Source: Candidatus Proelusimicrobium tauri (GTDB taxonomy: Bacteria > Elusimicrobiota > Elusimicrobia > Elusimicrobiales > Elusimicrobiaceae). Taken from it: a DNA stretch of 64,000 nucleotides. A program made the translations under genes and the position numbers. Below the pieces are notes generated by a model, which searched no databases, had not been told where the DNA came from, and was given only the letters and a program-made list of their open reading frames with translations. The stretch covers positions 1-64,000 of the forward strand of contig DBYY01000009.1 of assembly GCA_002311025.1 (NCBI GenBank), written 5' to 3'. Below are positions 45,864-54,577 of this stretch, one piece after another (position 1 is the first letter of the stretch; each line of letters starts with the position of its first letter).

Positions 45864-46696
45864 AACAAGACCTTCCAAATTAAAAATAAAACCAAAAGAA
45901 CCGCTAAAGTTAATTTAATTACTTTGCTAGGATTATCGCGGGCATCTTGCGCGTCTGTTTCAGCAGGTAAAGACATCTCTTTCTTAATAAAATCACAAGC
46001 ATTTAAAACCCCCAGCATAGTATTTTTTTCATCAACTACGGCAATTTGATAAGAACCCTTTTTAAAGAGATTTAAGGCTTTTTCAAGTTTATCTTTGGGA
46101 GAAAGTTTATTATCAATGCTTTGCATAATGGAACCGGCAATACTTTCCCTATCAAAAAAAGCAAGGTTTTGCGTGCGGATTATACCGGCGAGTTTGCCGT
46201 TTTTATCTTTTATAAAAATCTGCGGAACAAATTTTTCTTTAGGAAGGTTCTTTAAGCGCAAAATAATTTCACGCACTTTTGTATCGGTCTTAAAGGAAAT
46301 ATATTCTTGGTCTATAAAAGCGCCTACGCTATCTTTAGAATAAGCCAAAACCGTTGTTAAGGTGTTATATAAATTTTTATCTAAAACTTGTTTTAAACGC
46401 GCTTTGAAAGGAACGGGCAAAGCAGCAAAAATTTGCGCTGCTTGCGAAGTTTTTAAATGCGCCAAGACATAACACGCCTGTTTTATAGGCAAACGCCTTA
46501 AAAAAGGTGCCGCCTTTACAGAGCGCATATTTTCAAAACATAAAATAATACTTTTTGCCGGCAACGTGCAAAGCAAATCCAGCGCCTGACCAAGCGGCAT
46601 CTTATTTAGTTCTTCCGCCGCCTCTTTTGGACAAGTGTTGACAAAACTTTCAAAAATCTTTGCCGTATTATTTTGGTCTTGTATTGTTTTTCTCAT
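45854..46696 (-). CDS. MgtE N-domain plus CBS-pair protein with a single C-terminal membrane helix
   Basis: 280 aa. Residues ~1-130 resemble the MgtE intracellular N domain of repeated short helices (LRRLPIKQACYVLAHLKTSQ). A CBS pair (about 135-250) follows, with VDEKNTMLGVLNACDF. A single hydrophobic segment (about 258-275) replaces the five-helix Mg2+ channel of MgtE. So it has the Mg2+-sensing cytoplasmic half only, tethered to the membrane. Function unknown; possibly a sensor. The predicted start is leaderless. Confidence 0.8.
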   Translation of the reverse strand: MRKTIQDQNNTAKIFESFVNTCPKEAAEELNKMPLGQALDLLCTLPAKSIILCFENMRSVKAAPFLRRLPIKQACYVLAHLKTSQAAQIFAALPVPFKARLKQVLDKNLYNTLTTVLAYSKDSVGAFIDQEYISFKTDTKVREIILRLKNLPKEKFVPQIFIKDKNGKLAGIIRTQNLAFFDRESIAGSIMQSIDNKLSPKDKLEKALNLFKKGSYQIAVVDEKNTMLGVLNACDFIKKEMSLPAETDAQDARDNPSKVIKLTLAVLLVLFLIWKVLLCK

Positions 46697-46702
46697 TAAT
46701 AA

Positions 46703-46708
46703 ATTATA
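46703..46708 (-). promoter_or_regulatory. -10 box 6 nt before a start codon (leaderless type)
   Basis: Minus strand TATAAT; the ATG of the CBS protein (46696) follows after TTATTA. No ribosome site between. The divergent AlbA_2 gene starts at 46741. Confidence 0.55.
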
Positions 46709-46740
46709 GTATATTTTGTAAAGGGTGGAGGATAGTTTTT

Positions 46741-47877
46741 ATGTTTTTTTCTAAACCGATAAATGAACTTTCTTTTGAAGATGTTGTAGAGTTTTTAAAG
46801 CAAGGTATCGCCGAAAATACTATGCTTGACTATAAATTTATGCTGCCTAAAAATAATGAAAAATTTGCCAAAACTATTGCCGCTTTTGCAAATACTATGG
46901 GCGGCACAATTATTGTTGGTGTGAAAGATGAAAACGATAAACCCGTTCCCCCTTTTACCGGTCAACCCTTCCACGCAAAGATAAGACCGCAAATTGAAAG
47001 TATTATCCAAAATTATATTGATCCGGTTGTTTTTGTGGATATAGCAACCTGTAAAAACCCACGCGGCAACGGTATGTTTGTTGTAATAAATATTCCGCAA
47101 AGTAATTTGACGCCGCACCTCGTAGGTGATTTAAAGAGGGCATATATAAGAACAGGCCAATCTTCCAGACCGGAAGTTATTGTCCACCCGGATAAATTGC
47201 CTTGGTTACTTGATAACAGAAGAAAAAGCCAAAGTCTGCGCCATATTCTTTTAGATAAAGCCCAAGCACACTTTAATAATTTTTTAATTGCACAAAACAT
47301 AAAAACAAATCAACTGACAGCGGCTTTTACTTTGATACCTTTATATCCGCAAACCCCTTCGGTAAGTTATAAAGATTTACCTGCGCTTTTAAATAAAATT
47401 AAAATGAAAGACTTTGTTTTAGACCCGCAAATAAACACTGTTCAAGACGGTATTATTGTAAGAAAAGGTAGTTTTTCTACCGTAGAATTAAATTCTTACG
47501 GCTTAATTTCTTACAGAACCCTTTTGAATCCTCAAGATACTTTTGTCGATTTTAAAAAAGTTTTTAAAGATATCGTTTTGTTCTTTAAGTTCGCAAGTGC
47601 CTTTTATAAACAACTGGGTTTTATTAGTCCGCTTTTAAACAGAGTTTATATTACAAATGCGCGTGGCTCTTTGGTAAAAACATCTCAAGAAACCAAACAA
47701 ATAGCCGAAGATTTTATCCGCTTTGATAAAAACCTTGACCCTTTAAATCTTCACGAAAATTTAGCACAAACCTGTGCTTCTTTAATTGAAGAAATTGCTT
47801 GGTCTTTAAATATTCCCTTTAAGGAGGAGAACGCCGCCCTAAAAGCCGTTCTTGCTATACTAAATGAAAACGATTAA
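46741..47877 (+). CDS. AlbA_2 (Schlafen-type) domain protein
   Basis: 378 aa. The N-terminal AlbA_2 domain (about 10-150) has the conserved LDYKFMLP, AKTIAAFANTMGG and the later LKRAYIRTGQSSRPE. The C-terminal ~200 aa have no recognised domain. AlbA_2 proteins bind nucleic acids or ATP and often act as regulators or RNA-processing enzymes. A GGAGG site precedes ATG 46741; a frame extending to 46660 was rejected. It overlaps nadB by 14 nt. Confidence 0.82.
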   Translation: MFFSKPINELSFEDVVEFLKQGIAENTMLDYKFMLPKNNEKFAKTIAAFANTMGGTIIVGVKDENDKPVPPFTGQPFHAKIRPQIESIIQNYIDPVVFVDIATCKNPRGNGMFVVINIPQSNLTPHLVGDLKRAYIRTGQSSRPEVIVHPDKLPWLLDNRRKSQSLRHILLDKAQAHFNNFLIAQNIKTNQLTAAFTLIPLYPQTPSVSYKDLPALLNKIKMKDFVLDPQINTVQDGIIVRKGSFSTVELNSYGLISYRTLLNPQDTFVDFKKVFKDIVLFFKFASAFYKQLGFISPLLNRVYITNARGSLVKTSQETKQIAEDFIRFDKNLDPLNLHENLAQTCASLIEEIAWSLNIPFKEENAALKAVLAILNEND

Positions 47878-49408
47878 AACAGACGCTCTTATTATCGGCA
47901 GCGGTATTGCCGGTTCCCTTTATGCCTATGTCGCCGCGCAAAGCGGACTTAAATGCGTTCTTATAAGCGCAGGCAAATTAAACGATTGTAACAGTAATCT
48001 CGCACAAGGCGGTATTGTTTATGAACCGAGTAAAGATTTTTCCGACCTTATAAAAGATATTCAAAAAGCCGGCTGTAATATTTGTAATGAAGAAATTGTA
48101 AAAATTATGTGTAAAAGCGGTTTTGAAGCCGTTGAAAAATATTTTACAAAAACCTTTAATACCGATTTTAACAGAGATGAAAAAGGCAATCTCCTCTTTA
48201 CCAAAGAAGCCGCGCATAGTAAAAAAAGAATAATTTACAGTAATGACAGCACAGGCAGAGCCATAATTTCCGCCATGCAAAAAGTGATAAGAAAACAAAA
48301 AAATATCACAATTTTGGAAGATACTTCCGCTTTGGATTTGCTTACTTTATCACATAACTCAACAATTAAAAACGATATTTATAAACCGCTTTCTTGCTTT
48401 GGAGCATACGTCTTAAATAATAAAACAGGCGAAGTTTTTGCCATAACCGCAAAAAAGACCGTTCTTGCTACCGGCGGTATAGGGCAAATCTATAAACATA
48501 CAACAAATTTTCAGCAGGCCTACGGACACGGTATAGCAATGGCTTACAGAATAGGCGCAAGGGTTATAAATATGGAGTATACCCAATTTCACCCGACCGC
48601 ATTTGCAAAAGGCAGAAGCGCTTTAATTTCCGAAGCAGTTAGAGGCGAAGGCGCCGTTTTAATCAATAATAAAAAAGAACCTTTTATGGCAAAATATCAC
48701 ACCTTAAAAGATTTAGCACCCAGAGATATTGTTGCCCGCGCTATTGAAGAAGAACGCTTAAAAACGGAATCAGACTGCGTCTATTTAGACTTATCTTCTA
48801 TGACAGAAGATTTCATTAAAAAACGTTTCCCCCATATTTACAAAACCTGCCTTGAAGCAGGCGTCGATATTACAAAAGAGCCAATCCCCGTTGTGCCGGC
48901 TATGCACTATTTTTGCGGTGGTATCTGGACTGATGCAAAAGCACGCACAAATATCTTTAACTTAAATGCCATAGGTGAGTGCGCCTGTAATGGCTTTCAT
49001 GGAGCAAACCGCCTTGCCAGCACCTCACTTTTAGAGGCCTGCGCAAGTGCCTTAATTTGCGCTAAACAAGACATAAACGACATTAAAAAGACGGATTTCT
49101 ATATTCCAAAACCAAAAGAATGGCAAAGTCCGGCACAAACACCGGATGAAAATCTTATTTTACAAGATATTGTAACTCTTAAAAATACTATGTGGAATTA
49201 TGTCGGACTTGTACGCAGTAAAAGCCGCCTTGACCGCGCGGAAAAGATTTTAAGACATTTAAAAAATGAAATTGATATTTTCTATAAAGGCTATAAAATT
49301 ACGCCTAATTTGTTAAATTTAAGAAACGGCACCCAAGTTGCCCTTTTGGTAACTTATGCCGCTTTAAAGCATAAAGAAAGTTGCGGAACGCATTTTAGGA
49401 TAGACTAG
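47864..49408 (+). CDS. nadB: L-aspartate oxidase
   Basis: 514 aa. FAD motif IGSGIAGSLYAYVAA, NLAQGGI, and the active-site region TQFHPTAF with RGEGAVLIN and the C-terminal FHGANRLASTSLLEA. It oxidises L-aspartate to iminoaspartate, the first step of NAD synthesis. No nadA or nadC is next to it. The start overlaps the AlbA_2 gene end, in the same direction. Confidence 0.93.
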   Translation: MKTIKTDALIIGSGIAGSLYAYVAAQSGLKCVLISAGKLNDCNSNLAQGGIVYEPSKDFSDLIKDIQKAGCNICNEEIVKIMCKSGFEAVEKYFTKTFNTDFNRDEKGNLLFTKEAAHSKKRIIYSNDSTGRAIISAMQKVIRKQKNITILEDTSALDLLTLSHNSTIKNDIYKPLSCFGAYVLNNKTGEVFAITAKKTVLATGGIGQIYKHTTNFQQAYGHGIAMAYRIGARVINMEYTQFHPTAFAKGRSALISEAVRGEGAVLINNKKEPFMAKYHTLKDLAPRDIVARAIEEERLKTESDCVYLDLSSMTEDFIKKRFPHIYKTCLEAGVDITKEPIPVVPAMHYFCGGIWTDAKARTNIFNLNAIGECACNGFHGANRLASTSLLEACASALICAKQDINDIKKTDFYIPKPKEWQSPAQTPDENLILQDIVTLKNTMWNYVGLVRSKSRLDRAEKILRHLKNEIDIFYKGYKITPNLLNLRNGTQVALLVTYAALKHKESCGTHFRID

Positions 49409-49417
49409 GAGGGTTAA

Positions 49418-49891
49418 ATGAATCAGCATGAAAAATTCTTAAAAATGGCAATTAACCTCGCCAAAAAAAGCGCAAAAGAGGGACTGGGAGGCCCTTTCGG
49501 TGCGGTAATAGTAAAAAACGGAAAAGTTATAGCAAAAGCGCATAACAGTGTTGTGCCAAATTCAGACCCAACCGCCCATGCTGAAGTTAACGCTATAAGA
49601 GAGGCGTGTAAAAAATTAAAAGATTTTGAATTAAAAGACTGTATTATCTACGCAAGCGCGGAACCTTGTCCGATGTGTCTTGGTGCAATTTATTGGACAA
49701 GACCGAAAGCACTTTATTATGCAGCCGATAAAAAACTTGCCGCAAAAGCCGGTTTTGACGATTCTTTTATCTATAAAGAAATTGCTCTACCTAAAAATAA
49801 ACGCAAAATTAAAACGACAAAAGTTAATTTGCCACAAGATAATGATCCCTTTGAAGAATGGGCTAAAAATACAAATAAAACAGAATATTAG
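49418..49891 (+). CDS. guaD: Guanine deaminase (GuaD type)
   Basis: 157 aa cytidine-deaminase-fold enzyme. Zinc site HAEVNAI and PCPMCLGAIYW are intact. The DDSFIYKEI segment and the short C-terminal helical tail match Bacillus GuaD rather than the tRNA enzyme TadA. It turns guanine to xanthine. A strong ribosome site (AGGAGGG) precedes the ATG, 9 nt after nadB. Confidence 0.9.
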   Translation: MNQHEKFLKMAINLAKKSAKEGLGGPFGAVIVKNGKVIAKAHNSVVPNSDPTAHAEVNAIREACKKLKDFELKDCIIYASAEPCPMCLGAIYWTRPKALYYAADKKLAAKAGFDDSFIYKEIALPKNKRKIKTTKVNLPQDNDPFEEWAKNTNKTEY

Positions 49892-49936
49892 CGATATACC
49901 GCAAGCGGACGGCAGTCCCGTGTATCCGAAGTCTGA

Positions 49937-49973
49937 AAAAAATTAAAATTTACCGAAAAGCAGAAGCAAAAAT
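49937..49973. repeat. Short intergenic repeat, copy 2
   Basis: Matches 18522-18558; shared exact core AAAAGCAGAAGCAAA and a preceding AAATTAAAA-like run. Confidence 0.45.
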
Positions 49974-51250
49974 CAGTTTCTTAATTTTTCGCGTTGCTCT
50001 GCCTGATAAGGATATAACCATTGCCAAAACTTTATCTCAAATTCATCTATACTGTTATAACCATAGGCTGTTTTAAGGGCTTGGGCGACAGGAGTTCTCA
50101 TTTTAATTTTACGCCCGTCTTCATCCTTAACAAAACGCCCTTTAGAATCTTTCTTGTATTGGTAAGAATTTAAAAGTTTTGTAAATTGTTCAAATTGGAT
50201 ACGCTTTTCCGGATATTGCCCGTTATAAGGTTTAAACAAAAAACGCACCATAGCATAGGCCTGCATATACCAATCTTCCACTTTGCCGGCGGCCACAGCG
50301 CTATCATAAGAATCTTTTTGAACGAAATCACTAAATTTCAAAAATCTTATAGTAGTATTACTGATAGGTCTTGGCTCTCTTAGATCTTTAGCAGGACTTT
50401 TTGAAGAAGGCAACAAGTTTATTACAATCAAATCTCTTGCCCATACACCACCGCTTGCCCTATTTGTTATATCTTCCATATTTACGGCAATTCCTTCATT
50501 TAACCAAATAGGAGGTTCCGGTTTATTTGAACCGGGCGGACAGAAATAATTCTCAATAAAAAGGTGCGTTAATTCATGCTGAAACTGACTTAACATCTTA
50601 TTTACATTGCTGGGTTCATCATACATAACTATTCTATTATTATCCGGGGAGAAGAACGCTCCGCTCCAATCACTTGCAACCGGTTCATGGTCAAGGAAAT
50701 CTTCTCTGTTTTGGTAAACATAGACATTTGCATTACCGCCCATAAGCCAAGGAATATTTCTAAATAAAGATTGGTAAACATTATTAAATTTCATTGAAAG
50801 ATTCGGCGTAGATATACCTTTTTTGCGCCTTTGCATTTTTACATTTAATTTACCTTTGGAAAGGCCTATCCAATCAATACCTTGAGGATCTATATTTATC
50901 TTTTTGACCTTATTATCTTTTACTTCTTGTTTAGGTTCTTGTTTTACTTCTTGTTTAATTTCCGGCTTAGGTTCTTGTCTAGGTTCTGTTGTTTGGGGCG
51001 GAAGATTATTATTCTGTTCTTCTTTTGTTTGCTGTTCTTGAGCGGGGGTTTGTTTTAAAGGCATAACCAAACCGGAATGGGCCTCTGCCGTATAATCTTC
51101 TTGTTGATTTTCGGTGATTTTTTTTATTGCTGTTTCTTCTTTTTGTTGAACTTGTTCTACTTTATTTACCAAATTTGCTTGCTCTTTATTTTCTTGAGCA
51201 AAAGCAAAAGAAGTTAATAGAACAGCAAATAAATAAAAAATTTTTTTCAT
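49973..51250 (-). CDS. Secreted zinc metallopeptidase (peptidase MA-like, HELTH motif)
   Basis: 425 aa. Signal peptide at about 1-18. A Glu/Gln/Pro-rich low-complexity linker fills ~25-125. The catalytic domain has FQHELTHLFI with the zinc HExxH and the downstream WLNEGIAVNMED with the third ligand Glu, the gluzincin arrangement. Substrate unknown. It lies right after the T4P terminator. The ATG is preceded by TAAAAA, 6 nt away, with no ribosome site, so it might be leaderless; this box is weaker than the other five. Confidence 0.85.
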   Translation of the reverse strand: MKKIFYLFAVLLTSFAFAQENKEQANLVNKVEQVQQKEETAIKKITENQQEDYTAEAHSGLVMPLKQTPAQEQQTKEEQNNNLPPQTTEPRQEPKPEIKQEVKQEPKQEVKDNKVKKINIDPQGIDWIGLSKGKLNVKMQRRKKGISTPNLSMKFNNVYQSLFRNIPWLMGGNANVYVYQNREDFLDHEPVASDWSGAFFSPDNNRIVMYDEPSNVNKMLSQFQHELTHLFIENYFCPPGSNKPEPPIWLNEGIAVNMEDITNRASGGVWARDLIVINLLPSSKSPAKDLREPRPISNTTIRFLKFSDFVQKDSYDSAVAAGKVEDWYMQAYAMVRFLFKPYNGQYPEKRIQFEQFTKLLNSYQYKKDSKGRFVKDEDGRKIKMRTPVAQALKTAYGYNSIDEFEIKFWQWLYPYQAEQREKLRN

Positions 51251-51269
51251 AATTTATTTTTACCCCCAT

Positions 51270-51299
51270 AAAAAAAGGGGGATAAAAGATATCCCCCTT
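51270..51299 (-). terminator. Intrinsic terminator of the T4P cluster
   Basis: GGGGGAT-aaaagat-ATCCCCC followed by an A run on the plus strand (T run on the minus strand), 17 nt after the pilX-like stop. Confidence 0.85.
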
Positions 51300-51315
51300 C
51301 AATATTTTTCAAACA

Positions 51316-51711
51316 TTAAGGATTGGTATTATCAGTATTTTCTTCTTCCATATTACTATTCATTTGGAAGAATCTTATAGTAAACTCAAGAGGTCTAACA
51401 ATCCCGTCATTATGAGAAAAATCGTTACCGCGTTTAATAGTCACCTCGTAATCTGAAATTGCGCAAGGAAACTCTGCGTTTTCCTCAAAATAAGGCGCAC
51501 GTCCCTCAGTAACTCTTCTTAACTCTTCTTCGTTTAAGGCAGACATACAGGACTGCATAGCAATTTTGGCCCCGACAATATGTTTTGTTTGAATTGTATT
51601 AGAAGTTCTTGTAATAGCAAATTTCAACAATATCACAACAATTGTGGAAACTACTGCACTTAAAACAAGAACTTGAAGTAAGGCTGAGCCTTTACGATTA
51701 AAAATTTTCAT
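51316..51711 (-). CDS. PilX/GspK-like minor prepilin lacking Glu5
   Basis: 131 aa. Leader of 8 residues, then G/SALLQVLVLSAVV: the hydrophobic helix is present, but position +5 is Gln instead of Glu. Lack of Glu5 marks the GspK/PilX tip pilins of T2SS and T4P systems. It is last in the cluster, in the usual minor-pilin order (V-W-X). Short soluble domain with two Cys. Confidence 0.8.
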   Translation of the reverse strand: MKIFNRKGSALLQVLVLSAVVSTIVVILLKFAITRTSNTIQTKHIVGAKIAMQSCMSALNEEELRRVTEGRAPYFEENAEFPCAISDYEVTIKRGNDFSHNDGIVRPLEFTIRFFQMNSNMEEENTDNTNP

Positions 51712-51713
51712 AA

Positions 51714-52367
51714 TTATAGCCCTCCTGATTCTGAAAGTGTTTCATTAATTTCTACTATGATAGGTGTTGTTCCTGTTACATCAGCAAAAGTTCTTTCAAC
51801 AATACCTTTTAAAGAATAGACTCCCGTATCTGACCTAGTAACACTCCTTAAACTAAAATTAGTCAAAACAGGTGTGCCTTCTGCCAAACAAGACGGCAAG
51901 AAATCTGATGATAAGGTAGTATGCGCTTCACTAGAATCGGTAAATAAAGTTTTATAAGGATTATCTGTATCATAGTTGATGATATGTTCATATCTATAAA
52001 TAGTCCCTGCCGTATCCATACAATAAAGGAATGCTTTTGTCGGACCTTCCGCACTACTACCCATAGCAAAAGGTTCATACTGAGTGGCATTTATCCTTTT
52101 TGCTTTTTTAAGACCGGATAAAAGCAATGTTAGATTATTAGCGCTTGAGTTTCTTGGAGGACTTGCGATAATATCCGCTGCAGCAAAATCTTTATATAAT
52201 TGCCTTTGGAAACTTGACACCTGATTACGAATAATCGTTTGTCTTTGTCCTTGGCTGGTTTGGACGGAAGCCGTCTTCCACACTAAAACAAGGGCAGCTG
52301 TTACCATACCACCTATAAAAAGGGCGGCAATAAGTTCCATTAAAGTAAAACCTTTTTCGTTTCTCAT
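51714..52367 (-). CDS. PilW/GspJ-like minor prepilin
   Basis: 217 aa. Prepilin site MRNEKG/FTLMELIAALFI with Glu at +5, then the soluble domain. Size and position between the V- and X-like genes fit PilW/GspJ. It likely helps start pilus assembly at the inner membrane. 2 nt from the pilX-like gene; it overlaps the pilV-like gene by 4 nt. Confidence 0.8.
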   Translation of the reverse strand: MRNEKGFTLMELIAALFIGGMVTAALVLVWKTASVQTSQGQRQTIIRNQVSSFQRQLYKDFAAADIIASPPRNSSANNLTLLLSGLKKAKRINATQYEPFAMGSSAEGPTKAFLYCMDTAGTIYRYEHIINYDTDNPYKTLFTDSSEAHTTLSSDFLPSCLAEGTPVLTNFSLRSVTRSDTGVYSLKGIVERTFADVTGTTPIIVEINETLSESGGL

Positions 52368-52801
52368 ATTGTTTGTCCCTCACAATTAATCATAAAGGAA
52401 ATGTATTTTTGATTTTGAGTGTTTTCTTGAACATTATTGGTAGGTGTTGTTACAGAATAAACAAAGAAGTCATTAGCACCTTGACAGGAATTAGGTGCCT
52501 TACAAGAAACATCATGACAATTTTGAGTAGAAGACTGTCCGCAACCTGTTGTTTCTGCCAAAGCAGTAGAAAATCCCGTATCCTCACTACAAATAGGAAG
52601 ATCCGTTGCACTAAGACTCTGTAAGATAGAGGAAACTTCTTCTACTGCCAAAAGCATTTCTTCTCTATTAGTAGGTGCAACTATTGCCCTCTTTGTAGAC
52701 ATTAATGCCACAATTATACCTGCTGCCATAATAGCAACTAAAAGCATAGCGACAAGCGCTTCTGCTAAAGTAAAACCTTTTTCATTTATCTTTTTCTTCA
52801 T
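52364..52801 (-). CDS. PilV/GspI-like minor prepilin
   Basis: 145 aa. Prepilin site EKG/FTLAEALVAMLL with Glu at +5. The soluble part holds six Cys (DLPICSEDTG, TTGCGQ, NCHDVSCKAPNSC), probably disulfide-bonded in the periplasm. Position before the W-like gene supports PilV/GspI. Confidence 0.8.
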   Translation of the reverse strand: MKKKINEKGFTLAEALVAMLLVAIMAAGIIVALMSTKRAIVAPTNREEMLLAVEEVSSILQSLSATDLPICSEDTGFSTALAETTGCGQSSTQNCHDVSCKAPNSCQGANDFFVYSVTTPTNNVQENTQNQKYISFMINCEGQTI

Positions 52802-52849
52802 ATAAACACCTTCTTTTATCTGAAAATAGAAATCTCTATTTAGAAATCC

Positions 52850-53359
52850 TTAGTTACAACCTCTAACCTCATGTAAATTATTATCTCTATCTATGTAGGC
52901 ACAATAACTCGGACAATAATCACCGGTATCAGCACCTATCATACAGGCCAAATCATTTGCTGTCCCTCCACAAGAAGAACAAGCCGCTCCGCTTAAATAA
53001 AAATTATATTTTAAAGCGGCATAATCAATATTCGGCAAATAAGAACATCTAATAAGGAAATCATAATTCACCGTATTATTCTCAACCGCGACTAAAGCCT
53101 CATTACAAGAGTTTAAATTAACATGTTGCTGTAAATTTTGGCGAAAAATAGGTCCTATAGAATTGACAGTATATTGAGAAAAATCATTTCTGAAATTCTT
53201 AAACCCTTGTGCTATCATAATTAGTACACTTTTTGCTCTATCGTTTCTGGCATCTCTAACATAACCAATAACCCAAGGTATCGAAAGAGAGGCCAAAATA
53301 CCTAAAATAATCACAACTGTCATAACTTCGATTAAACTAAAACCTTTCTTGTTTTTCAT
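52850..53359 (-). CDS. Type IV prepilin, third of three in series
   Basis: 169 aa. Prepilin site KNKKG/FSLIEVMTVVII with Glu at +5, then RDARNDRAKSVLIMIAQGF as in other pilins here. Six or more Cys in the C-terminal half, including CSSCGG and CPSYC. Part of the pilin row downstream of pilC. Confidence 0.88.
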   Translation of the reverse strand: MKNKKGFSLIEVMTVVIILGILASLSIPWVIGYVRDARNDRAKSVLIMIAQGFKNFRNDFSQYTVNSIGPIFRQNLQQHVNLNSCNEALVAVENNTVNYDFLIRCSYLPNIDYAALKYNFYLSGAACSSCGGTANDLACMIGADTGDYCPSYCAYIDRDNNLHEVRGCN

Positions 53360-53372
53360 AATTCTTTCCTCT

Positions 53373-53987
53373 CTAATGGCTATAAGGGTCTACCGCCTTA
53401 CCGTTGGCATCTATACAGGCCTTATAACTGCAAACGGTAGTATCGTTACCGCCATTTACAGGTCTGCAATATTTCGTGCCTACTTTTACTTCATTATCTG
53501 CATCCGGCTTCGGTTCCATATAAACATAACCAAGTCCACAAACAGCACCTTGCTCCGGATCTTGCAATATAAGTCTATAATCTAACGAAATATCATTTGC
53601 GGATCTTATGGCTGTGCCGTAATTATATCTGGGAATATAACCGCAAATAATAAGTTGACTAATAAAATCTTGTAATGTAATTTGATTTCCATTTACTACT
53701 TGAGCAACAACGGTTTGTCCATGATAATTACAAATAGTTCCGGCAGGAGGATTTGTAATAGTTACAGGAACGCCATTATCATCCGTTTGGTGTATAAAGT
53801 GAACATTAGGATATTCCCTATTAAAACGTTCCAGACCGCCGTTTACTGCTTCCATAATGGCCTTTGCTCTGGCGTTATTTTGAGAGTCAACGGCATTTTG
53901 GTATATGGGAAGAGCAATAGCCGTTAAAATTGCTATTATCAACACTACAACCATTAATTCCATTAAAGTAAAACCTTTTTTATTCAT
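53373..53987 (-). CDS. Type IV prepilin, second of three in series
   Basis: 204 aa. Prepilin site MNKKG/FTLMELMVVVLI with Glu at +5. The domain ends in a Cys-containing loop (KYCRPV, CSYKACID). Close in style to the gene 13 nt upstream. Which of the three is the main pilin cannot be told from sequence. Confidence 0.9.
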   Translation of the reverse strand: MNKKGFTLMELMVVVLIIAILTAIALPIYQNAVDSQNNARAKAIMEAVNGGLERFNREYPNVHFIHQTDDNGVPVTITNPPAGTICNYHGQTVVAQVVNGNQITLQDFISQLIICGYIPRYNYGTAIRSANDISLDYRLILQDPEQGAVCGLGYVYMEPKPDADNEVKVGTKYCRPVNGGNDTTVCSYKACIDANGKAVDPYSH

Positions 53988-53999
53988 AGTAAACTCCTT

Positions 54000-54563
54000 T
54001 TAATTTACGGTATACAAATAGTTGTTTTCTAATCTATAATCTAAGGTTATCCATGCATGCCCACCGTTATAAACAGCCGGGGCATTGTTCGGACTTGTCA
54101 TTACAGCAAATCTAGGGGTACCCTCAAATACACAAGCAGCATTCGGCTGGGTTGTGTGCTGATCATCATAGTTAGGGTTACATATATAAAACACATAACC
54201 TTGATAGTTTATTGTATTACCGCAAGCAGCAGCATTAGAAATTCCCCATTCTCTGGGTTTTAAAGCATAAGAGGTCATAACTTCATCGTCACTTGAACCC
54301 CTAAATAAGACACAAGGGTTTACACAACCAGGACAGGCAGCAGAAGGAGGGTTATCCCCGAAACCTCCGTATATCCTATGGTTAGGATTCATCTCATTAT
54401 AAAGTTTCGCAGCATTGGCTAGTTCAACTAATAGTGCTCTTGCTCTTTCATTATTTCTTGTTCCGACATTCTTTTTATAAGTTAGAGAAAACATAGAAAC
54501 TAATATCACAACAATCAATACTACTACTAATATTTCCATTAAAGTGAAGCCTTTCTTATTCAT
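54000..54563 (-). CDS. Type IV prepilin, first of three in series
   Basis: 187 aa. Prepilin site MNKKG/FTLMEILVVVLI with Glu at +5. Cys pairs ACPGCVNPC near residues 75-85. Directly follows pilC (15 nt), the usual position for a major pilin. Confidence 0.9.
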   Translation of the reverse strand: MNKKGFTLMEILVVVLIVVILVSMFSLTYKKNVGTRNNERARALLVELANAAKLYNEMNPNHRIYGGFGDNPPSAACPGCVNPCVLFRGSSDDEVMTSYALKPREWGISNAAACGNTINYQGYVFYICNPNYDDQHTTQPNAACVFEGTPRFAVMTSPNNAPAVYNGGHAWITLDYRLENNYLYTVN

Positions 54564-54577
54564 AAGCGAATCTCTCC

